NCBI GenBank assembly: GCA_016789295.1
Contig: JAEUQL010000150.1
Span: 1 to 8,370 of the forward strand
Source: Blastocatellia bacterium
GTDB lineage: Bacteria > Acidobacteriota > Blastocatellia > Chloracidobacteriales > JADJPF01
DNA length: 8,370 nucleotides
Direction: 5' to 3'
Below the pieces are notes generated by a model, which had not been told where the DNA came from, did not search any database, and worked only from the letters and a program-made list of their open reading frames with translations. This document shows positions 1 through 4,639 of the stretch, piece by piece. The position numbers and the translations under genes are program-made. Position 1 is the first letter of the stretch, and each line of letters begins with the position of its first letter.

Positions 1-126
1 GAAGCACATTCAGGAGAGATATCGGCTGAAAGCCTCCCAAATAGAGGGTCAAAATTTACTTTCTCAATCCCTACAGAACTCAAAAATCTATCTGAAATAG
101 TTCCGAAAGAAGGGAAATATTTATGA
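1..126 (+). CDS. C-terminal end of a sensor histidine kinase (partial, 5' end outside window)
   Basis: Frame 1 is open from the first base to a TGA at 124-126 and gives 41 residues starting EAHSGEISAES. The pattern AHSGEI-x(n)-GSKFTFSIP is the usual last strand-turn-strand of a histidine-kinase ATP-binding (HATPase_c) domain, which normally reads 'GG.i.v.S..g.GstF.f.lP'. The catalytic H, N, G1 and G2 boxes lie upstream of the window, so the sensor type cannot be told. The stop overlaps the start of the next gene by four bases (ATGA at 123-126), which indicates translational coupling. The kinase is therefore almost certainly the cognate partner of the KdpE-like regulator that follows. A short charged tail (about 17 residues after the IP) extends past the domain. 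Confidence 0.85.
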   Translation, partial: EAHSGEISAESLPNRGSKFTFSIPTELKNLSEIVPKEGKYL

Positions 127-833
127 ACCGTAAGCCTTTGATTCTTGTTGTAGATGACGAACCACAGATACTGCGTGTTATGAAGGCTGGACTGCCTGCG
201 CACGGTTACGACATTGTAGCAGTGGACAGTGGCGAAAAAGCTCTTGAAGAGTTTCGACATACTTCCCCAGATATCATAATCCTAGATCTAGTAATGCCAG
301 AAATCTCTGGTATAGAAGTTTGCCGTATTATCAGACAAACGTCTCAAGTACCTATAATTATTCTTTCTGCAAAGGGGACGGAGACGGACAAAATAGCAGC
401 ACTAGATCTTGGTGCAGATGACTATATAACCAAACCTTTTGGAATAGGTGAGTTGTTAGCTAGAGTGAGAGCAGTATTACGCAGAACTAATCCATCCGAT
501 AGCAACATACTAACGTCTGGAGATTTCTGCTTAAATATCGATGAGCGTATTCTAAGTGTCTCTGGCCGAGAGATCAAGCTCACTCCAAAAGAGTTTGACC
601 TTTTAAGGTATTTGGTAGCCAATGCAGGAAAGGTACTCACGCACAAAGCGTTGATCCAATCTGTTTGGGGGTGGGAATCGATAGACCAAGTCGAGTATTT
701 GAGGGTATTTATTAATCAACTGCGCAAAAAAGTAGAGCCTGACCCACACAAACCCTGCTATATCTTGACTGAGCCTTGGGTAGGATACAGATTTAGTAGC
801 AGTAGCTCTTTGGGTAGTAATGAGGAAGTTTAG
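123..833 (+). CDS. KdpE-like OmpR-family response regulator
   Basis: A cytoplasmic two-component response regulator of 236 residues, of normal length. The receiver domain covers about residues 5-118: acidic pair D11-D12, phospho-acceptor D55 (IIILDLVMP), S82 and K104 (ITKPFGIGEL). The winged-helix DNA-binding domain covers about 130-225, with recognition helix near 190-205 (YLRVFINQLRKKVE) and the wing ending GYRF. The stretch SAKGTETDKIAALDLGADDYITKPFGIGEL and the YLR...LRKKVEPDP region closely resemble E. coli KdpE, hence the subfamily call. No kdpFABC or kdpD sensor region is visible, so the target need not be the potassium pump. The start is set by the ATGA overlap with the kinase and by a GAAGGG Shine-Dalgarno at 109-114, eight bases upstream. 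The C-terminus ends in a short serine-rich tail (FSSSSSLGS). The target genes cannot be read from the window. Confidence 0.93.
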   Translation: MNRKPLILVVDDEPQILRVMKAGLPAHGYDIVAVDSGEKALEEFRHTSPDIIILDLVMPEISGIEVCRIIRQTSQVPIIILSAKGTETDKIAALDLGADDYITKPFGIGELLARVRAVLRRTNPSDSNILTSGDFCLNIDERILSVSGREIKLTPKEFDLLRYLVANAGKVLTHKALIQSVWGWESIDQVEYLRVFINQLRKKVEPDPHKPCYILTEPWVGYRFSSSSSLGSNEEV

Positions 834-903
834 TTTTGCTGAACCAAGTCAAAGGTGAGAAAATAGAGTTTATTTCGAAAAACCTATACGAAACCTTTTA
901 GCA

Positions 904-1353
904 ATGCCCAGTCAGCATCTAATTGTTCGCAAATCGAATAGTGCCAAGCGATGTGATATATGCCACTGCTCAGACCTATTTGATCCAGATACAGGAACTT
1001 GCAAGCGATGTGTAGACCTCAAACCTAATATATTTTTGAGAGAGTCTACGCCAGAAATAACTAGAAGAGAAAGCTCTAGTATTCATGCATTCATCGACAG
1101 AGTTCCTATGTGGATGGGAGTCTCTTTTCTGCTAATGATAGGAGCTGTCATTCTTTTTGTACTTCTACTTCTGATCAGATCTCCTTTCATATTTGTACCT
1201 TCTGTCCTTATAGTACTTATTGGTATCTTTATAATAACTCTGATAACGGTCTACTGTTGCTACTGGCTGGTTTTGAGTATGATGTGGATTACAGGAACAG
1301 TATTTAATAAACTGTCAATAATCTTTGCAGGCTTGAGAGTAAAAGAAAAGTAA
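904..1353 (+). CDS. Small membrane protein with N-terminal four-cysteine zinc ribbon (unknown function)
   Basis: A 149-residue protein that I do not recognise as a named family. Residues 17-36 hold two CxxC knuckles (C17-x2-C20 and C33-x2-C36), an arrangement typical of a structural zinc ribbon; an extra C22 lies next to the first knuckle. A polar linker (37-66) is followed by two strongly hydrophobic segments at about 71-91 and 95-124. The ribbon is probably cytoplasmic, with both ends on the same side of the membrane. The last 20 residues are amphipathic and basic. The start is the first ATG after an in-frame TGA at 856-858 and has no good Shine-Dalgarno. It lies 70 bases after the KdpE-like regulator and 79 before the PP2C gene, on the same strand, so it may belong to the same signalling operon. 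No enzymatic motif is seen; a scaffold or signalling accessory role is a guess. Confidence 0.7.
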   Translation: MPSQHLIVRKSNSAKRCDICHCSDLFDPDTGTCKRCVDLKPNIFLRESTPEITRRESSSIHAFIDRVPMWMGVSFLLMIGAVILFVLLLLIRSPFIFVPSVLIVLIGIFIITLITVYCCYWLVLSMMWITGTVFNKLSIIFAGLRVKEK

Positions 1354-1408
1354 GGTATTTAGTAACAAGAAGTTGTGAGATAATGGTTCTCTTCCATTTT
1401 CAAGTTAC

Positions 1409-1424
1409 CTTGTTTTATAACAAG
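1409..1424 (+). promoter_or_regulatory. Small hairpin just upstream of the PP2C start codon
   Basis: CTTGTT (1409-1414) and AACAAG (1419-1424) form a 6-bp perfect stem with a TTAT loop, ending eight bases before the ATG at 1433. No clear Shine-Dalgarno is present between them. The hairpin occupies the ribosome-binding region and could lower initiation or serve as an operator-like palindrome. With only two G-C pairs it is weak and may be chance in AT-rich DNA. Confidence 0.25.
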
Positions 1425-1432
1425 AATCATTT

Positions 1433-2644
1433 ATGGGCGAAAATATCAAAGCTACTATTAGTGCAATAAGCGATCCAGGAATGGTTCGCTCAAACAATGA
1501 AGACAGTTTTCTCTTGATCGACCTTAAAAGAGGAAAAAGTATTGCCGACCACTCTACTATAGAAAAGAAGGGTGAAGAGTCGGTCTATCTTCTCATAGTC
1601 TCTGATGGTGTAGGGGGTTCGCAGCTTGGTGAGCTTGCCAGTGAACTTACCGTCCTCTCTATCAAAGACGCTATGATGCTCATTGAGCAAGAAGTCCCTG
1701 TCTTCGATAAGCTTACAGCAGCCGTCGAACACGCCAACCACCTACTCTTTACTGAAAATACTAACAATCCGCGATTAGCTGGAATGAAAGCTACTGTCAC
1801 GGCTGTTGTTGTAGAGTATACAAAAGTTTATGTAGCAAGTGTTGGTGACTCGCGTGCATACTTGATTAGAAATAACGAGATTAGTCAACTAACGACTGAC
1901 CAAACTTTGGGTAATATTCTTGTTGAACAAGGTATATTGAAACCTGAAGATGTCAGCAAACACCCAAGAAAGAACGTCATCCTTCAAGCCATTGGCAACG
2001 CCGAAGTTATACAAGTAGCTGTCAACAGTTTTGACCTGTTGCAGGGTGATATGCTGCTACTTTGTAGCGATGGTCTAACGAACAAACTCACGGATGATGA
2101 ACTGTACAATATTCTTCATAACAGTTCTTCTATAGAAGAAGCTTCTAAAACCATGGTGCAAACAGCAAAAGAACGTGGTGGAGAAGATAACATAACCGTT
2201 GTAATAGCAAAGTTTGAAGGTGATGCAATTGCAGCAGTAGATGGTCAGCCTCTAGAACTGCAAGAGTTAAGTACTTACGACCCTTATACAGTCAAGAAAA
2301 GTTCTTTGAGAACTACTCTACTGCACAATGTTAAAACCAACCGCGAGATAAGCACTGTTTTTCCAATAGAGATTAAAAGTATCAATTCAGAGTATGGAGA
2401 CTTTGTTGAACAGTCCGAGACTCTGCAGCTTGGCCTGAAAGATGCCTCATTTCTTATCAAAAACAAGGTAAATATTGACGACCTACTCTATATATCTCTG
2501 CCCATGCCTCCTTGGCTCAGACTGTTTGACCCTGACAAGCCACTCTATCAACTATATGCACAAGTAAGAAAGATCAGCCCACAAGAATCTGGCTTCTATC
2601 TAGTCAGAGTTTCGTTTATATCGAAAGATTATCCTGATGAGTAG
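1433..2644 (+). CDS. PP2C-family serine/threonine protein phosphatase with PilZ-like C-terminal domain
   Basis: A predicted cytoplasmic metal-dependent (Mn/Mg) phosphatase that removes phosphate from Ser/Thr residues. The PP2C domain spans about residues 7-260: RSNNEDS (19-25), SDGVGG with metal ligand D58, GDSRAY (138-143), CSDGLTNKLTDDEL with D213, and GGEDNITVV with D252. The HPRKNVILQAIG segment (177-188) is also typical of bacterial Stp-type enzymes. The usual GMGTT motif reads GMKAT here (117-121). Residues 264-403 are extra compared with a 240-260-residue stand-alone enzyme. Their strand pattern, and LPMPPWLRLFDPDKPLYQLYAQVRKI followed by YLVRVSF, resemble a PilZ domain. The c-di-GMP signature is poor: no RxxxR is clear and DxSxxG reads QxGxxD (332-337). 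No Ser/Thr kinase is visible nearby. It is the last gene of the plus-strand block, and its start has only a weak ribosome-binding site. Confidence 0.92.
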   Translation: MGENIKATISAISDPGMVRSNNEDSFLLIDLKRGKSIADHSTIEKKGEESVYLLIVSDGVGGSQLGELASELTVLSIKDAMMLIEQEVPVFDKLTAAVEHANHLLFTENTNNPRLAGMKATVTAVVVEYTKVYVASVGDSRAYLIRNNEISQLTTDQTLGNILVEQGILKPEDVSKHPRKNVILQAIGNAEVIQVAVNSFDLLQGDMLLLCSDGLTNKLTDDELYNILHNSSSIEEASKTMVQTAKERGGEDNITVVIAKFEGDAIAAVDGQPLELQELSTYDPYTVKKSSLRTTLLHNVKTNREISTVFPIEIKSINSEYGDFVEQSETLQLGLKDASFLIKNKVNIDDLLYISLPMPPWLRLFDPDKPLYQLYAQVRKISPQESGFYLVRVSFISKDYPDE

Positions 2645-2645
2645 C

Positions 2646-2666
2646 AGCTTACCTTGCTTGTAAGCT
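2646..2666 (+). other. Perfect 7-bp hairpin directly after the PP2C stop codon
   Basis: AGCTTAC (2646-2652) and GTAAGCT (2660-2666) pair perfectly around a 7-base loop, two bases after the TAG stop. No T-run follows on either strand, so it is not a standard intrinsic terminator. It could protect the 3' end of the mRNA or help a factor-dependent stop. Confidence 0.35.
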
Positions 2667-2669
2667 TAT

Positions 2670-2714
2670 CTACACGAAAAAATGAAAAGATCTGGCTAAA
2701 AACCTCTTCCAGAT
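2670..2714 (-). terminator. Possible intrinsic terminator, better on the minus strand
   Basis: ATCTGG (2690-2695) and CCAGAT (2709-2714) form a 6-bp stem with a 13-base loop. Read on the minus strand, the stem is followed by CTTTTCATTTTTTCG (2689-2675), a good U-rich tail. On the plus strand the tail is only ATATTT. It may act bidirectionally between the convergent blocks. If it is the first real stop for the minus-strand operon, that transcript would run about 650 bases past the kinase gene, antisense to the structured island. The stem is short, so the call is tentative. Confidence 0.35.
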
Positions 2715-2864
2715 ATATTTGCATCCTGCTCAAAAATATTTTCTAACAATAACAATATATGTTATTTTCTTACTGCATCTATCTGTAAAAATAAGCTCTT
2801 GTTTTCAGCATATACAAATGCAGGCTGGTAACATGCAAAATCCTTTTACTTATCGCGGTACAAG

Positions 2865-2872
2865 TGAACCTC
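2865..2872 (+). repeat. Left copy of 8-bp inverted repeat
   Basis: TGAACCTC, an exact reverse complement of GAGGTTCA at 3202-3209. It overlaps the first base of the first omega-RNA stem (CTCGGCCA, starting at 2872). It marks the probable left border of the element, with any guide-like sequence lying just upstream. An 8-bp match over this distance could arise by chance, but its placement at both edges of the structured segment argues for a real boundary. Confidence 0.5.
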
Positions 2873-3057
2873 TCGGCCATAAATGGCCGAGCTTCTGGGT
2901 CGGCTACACTGTCTCACGACAGGGTTTTGTAGCTCGCCTTAGCAGTTCGCGCTTATGTCTGCTAAAGTAGCAGGAATGCGGGCAGCCTCAGAAACAGTTG
3001 GATTGTGAGGTCTAACTCTCCCTCTACGCGCACTCTCCCGCGTACCTGCGGGTGTTG
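2865..3057 (+). ncRNA. HEARO / omega-RNA-like structured RNA (IscB guide scaffold)
   Basis: Five local stems can be drawn on the plus strand. (1) CTCGGCCA/TGGCCGAG, 2872-2879 with 2884-2891, loop TAAA. (2) GCTACA/TGTAGC, 2903-2908 with 2928-2933, enclosing CTGTC/GACAG (2909-2913/2918-2922) with a 5-base bulge. (3) TTAGCAG/CTGCTAA, 2939-2945 with 2959-2965, whose loop holds TTCGCGCTTATGT. (4) CCTCA/TGAGG, 2986-2990 with 3006-3010. (5) TACGCG/CGCGTA, 3025-3030 with 3039-3044, with an alternative CCCGC/GCGGG (3037-3041/3048-3052). The island is clearly richer in G+C than its surroundings. The stem order, the AGTTCGCGCTTATGTCTG segment and the CTCTCCCTCTACGCG segment match my recollection of the HEARO family, the omega-RNA that guides IscB nucleases to DNA. 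That family match is from memory, not a search. No iscB lies in the window, so it would be a stand-alone copy. Confidence 0.7.
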
Positions 3058-3216
3058 ATGATAACTTCACAATTACCATATTTGCTTTTTATCATTCTTT
3101 CTTTTATTTTGTCTATACTTTTTTCTTATTTTTTCTGTTTTTTACCCGGCGATGGCTTGCTTAACTCGGCTCTAAAGAAGCCCAGACTGCGCAATCCTAA
3201 GGAGGTTCAAGTATAA
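3058..3216 (+). pseudogene. 52-codon ORF at the iscB position (possible iscB-element remnant)
   Basis: An ATG at 3058, right after the omega-RNA-like island, opens a frame to TAA at 3214-3216. iscB genes usually begin here, but the protein lacks any HNH or RuvC motif and is far shorter than IscB. Residues 1-30 are mostly hydrophobic (starting MITSQLPYLLFIILSF) because the DNA is a T-rich tract. The tail, LPGDGLLNSALKKPRLRN and onwards, is basic and ends just past the right inverted repeat. I read it as a relic of an element's coding 3' end fused in frame by an internal deletion, or as chance. A real small membrane peptide cannot be excluded. No ribosome-binding site better than GCGGGTG is seen. 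Confidence 0.25.
3202..3209 (-). repeat. Right copy of 8-bp inverted repeat
   Basis: GAGGTTCA on the plus strand, the exact reverse complement of TGAACCTC at 2865-2872. It sits in CCTAAGGAGGTTCAAG, which recalls IS200/IS605-type right ends that finish at a TTCAA-like cleavage site. It marks the probable right border of the element. Confidence 0.5.
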
Positions 3217-3221
3217 AGACT

Positions 3222-3296
3222 TTGGGTTTGATGATCTCAGAAAAGCAGCTTGGCAAATTCCAGCTTGAAATAGACTGGCTCAAAGCATACCAATAG
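3222..3296 (+). pseudogene. Remnant of an IS3-family OrfA (transposase helper) C-terminal part
   Basis: One plus-strand frame reads EKQLGKFQLEIDWLKAYQ before a TAG at 3294-3296. The pattern 'IG.L..E.dWLKK' is the leucine-zipper end of IS3-family OrfA proteins, in which the helix-turn-helix subunit multimerises with OrfB. The frame is open only back to a TAA at 3198-3200, so at most about 32 residues remain; the helix-turn-helix and OrfB are absent. It starts just past the right repeat of the omega-RNA element, so the intergenic space seems to have collected more than one mobile-element fragment. The match is short and made by eye; chance is possible. Confidence 0.45.
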
Positions 3297-3337
3297 AATC
3301 ACTCCATATACTCTTTTTAACATCAATTAAGACTTGA

Positions 3338-4639
3338 TTAAAACAGAATTATAAATCTAGTTACTTTGCTAGGTAGGCTTTCTAGAGAATATTCGAAGTC
3401 GTGCTGGTTGAGTATTTCTTGTACAAGTGTAAGACCTATTCCTTGACCGTCTTTTTTTGTACTAAAAAAAGGGGTGAATAGATTAGAAGCTATCTCTGGC
3501 TCAATCCCTTTTCCAGTGTCTTCTATGGTTAGCCTATTTCTCTTTTCTTGACAATCAAGTTTTACTGTAATCTTTCCTTTTTCTTCGATGGCTTCAATTG
3601 AATTCTTAAAGAGATTTACAAAGACTTGTTCCATCTGGATCTTATCCAACATCACTTGAAAATCTTGCTCTACTACCCATATCCACTCAATGTTCCTTTT
3701 CTGACTCTCCGCTTGCATCAAGTTTACTACATTTTTTAGGATAGGTAGAAGTTCACATACTGATCTTTTTGGAGCAGGAACTTTAACAACTTCTGCTAGG
3801 CTTTTCATAAATTGGCTCAGTTGTGCTGTCCTCGATATAACCACACCTATAGCAGACTCAAAATCTTCTCTATCTCCTTCTCTGATCTGTGATGAATAGT
3901 AGAGACAGGAGTTGAGCAGGGAATTTACTGACCCTACAGAGTTGTTTACTTCGTGTGACATCATACGAATCAGCTTTTCGTATGCAACCTTTTCCGAAGT
4001 ACGAAGCTCTTCGGTGAGTTCGTCAATAATCAAAAAATTTCTTGCAAAACCTTTATCAAGAAAGAAAAGCTTTTGACATTTAACTCGTCTAGTATTTCCA
4101 AGATTGACAACTTTAGATTCACCTATTTTTATTTGATCAAGTAGCAGAGCGAATGCTGTTCCAAGATCTATTATATGTTTTCCTACAACATCTAGGCTTT
4201 TTACACCTAACAGTTTTTCAGCACTTGGATTTAAAATAGAAATCTTATTATTAAAATCAAATGTGATTATGGCTGAAGGTGAAGCATTTAATATCTTATC
4301 TAGAAAATAGTTTTGTTCTTGCAGTTTTAGTCTCTCGCTACGAAGATTATCTATCATTTGATTGTATACTTTTATAAGATTGTCTGCTTCGGCTTCTCCA
4401 CTCTCCATAAACTTTGTAGTGAAATCTTTTTCGTCTATAAGTTGTGTTCCCATCTTTATCAGGTCAATAGTTAAAAAAAACTTTCCAACAAGCTTTAGCC
4501 CATAAAATAGGGAAGAAAGAAAAAATAGTTCTATCAGAATCAACACCATTTTTTGCTGCAGAAAGATTTTTGCTGTAGCTGCAACAAAGGCAGTGTGGAT
4601 AAATATCAAGTAAAGAGTAAATTTTGTTTTTAGACTCAA
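3338..4639 (-). CDS. NtrY/NtrB-type PAS sensor histidine kinase, membrane-anchored
   Basis: A 433-residue histidine kinase that should phosphorylate the NtrC-like regulator encoded just before it. Two hydrophobic helices (about 7-26 and 31-55) have almost no loop between them, so there is no periplasmic sensor domain; the signal is probably membrane-borne or cytoplasmic. A HAMP-like linker with helix (57-110) and a PAS domain (about 110-210, NASPSAIITFD...NPSAEKLLG) follow. Then come the H box MMSHEVNNSVGSVNSLL with H229, N box NLFKNSIEAI (N346), G1 EDTGKGI (373-379), F box FTPFFSTK (388-395) and G2 GQGIGLTLV (398-406). All catalytic boxes are intact. The start is TTG (4639-4637), overlapping the regulator stop as TTGA; the next in-frame ATG is codon 31 and would delete the first helix. 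It is the last gene of the minus-strand operon. Confidence 0.93.
   Translation of the reverse strand: MSLKTKFTLYLIFIHTAFVAATAKIFLQQKMVLILIELFFLSSLFYGLKLVGKFFLTIDLIKMGTQLIDEKDFTTKFMESGEAEADNLIKVYNQMIDNLRSERLKLQEQNYFLDKILNASPSAIITFDFNNKISILNPSAEKLLGVKSLDVVGKHIIDLGTAFALLLDQIKIGESKVVNLGNTRRVKCQKLFFLDKGFARNFLIIDELTEELRTSEKVAYEKLIRMMSHEVNNSVGSVNSLLNSCLYYSSQIREGDREDFESAIGVVISRTAQLSQFMKSLAEVVKVPAPKRSVCELLPILKNVVNLMQAESQKRNIEWIWVVEQDFQVMLDKIQMEQVFVNLFKNSIEAIEEKGKITVKLDCQEKRNRLTIEDTGKGIEPEIASNLFTPFFSTKKDGQGIGLTLVQEILNQHDFEYSLESLPSKVTRFIILF

Larger units (their letters stand above)
2865..3209 (+). mobile_element. 345-bp nuclease-less IscB/IS200-IS605-type element (omega-RNA-bearing)
   Basis: The segment is bounded by an 8-bp perfect inverted repeat, TGAACCTC (2865-2872) and GAGGTTCA (3202-3209). 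The left part is the HEARO/omega-RNA-like island. The middle (about 3079-3144) is an extremely T-rich tract. The right part has a GGCTT/AAGCC (3154-3158/3178-3182) inverted repeat and CCTAAGG just inside the right end. In autonomous IscB elements the nuclease gene starts just after the RNA; here only about 150 bases remain, enough for a 52-codon ORF. That fits a non-autonomous, internally deleted copy needing transposase and nuclease in trans. IS200/IS605 elements normally have subterminal hairpins rather than true terminal repeats, so the exact borders are uncertain by several bases. Confidence 0.55.

Noticed and set aside
1110..1307. 65-codon ORF overlapping the ribbon-protein gene in another frame
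   Set aside because: It is a shadow of the membrane-protein coding frame with no independent start signal.
2799..2834. Sigma-70 promoter for the structured RNA (TTGTTT with TATACA or TAACAT)
   Set aside because: The spacings are 6 and 24 bases, not close to 17, so no credible promoter could be assigned.
2719..2970. 83-codon plus-strand ORF across the intergenic region
   Set aside because: It runs straight through the omega-RNA-like hairpins, has no ribosome-binding site, and its composition shifts with the underlying RNA structure; it looks like a chance frame.
2865..3057. CRISPR array or tRNA-like gene for the GC-rich island
   Set aside because: There are no regularly spaced direct repeats and no cloverleaf with a T-arm; the hairpins are all different in sequence.
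3322..3337. ATCAA/TTGAT hairpin just after the kinase stop as a minus-strand terminator
   Set aside because: The stem is only 5 bp and AT-rich, and on the minus strand it is followed by an A-run rather than a T-run.
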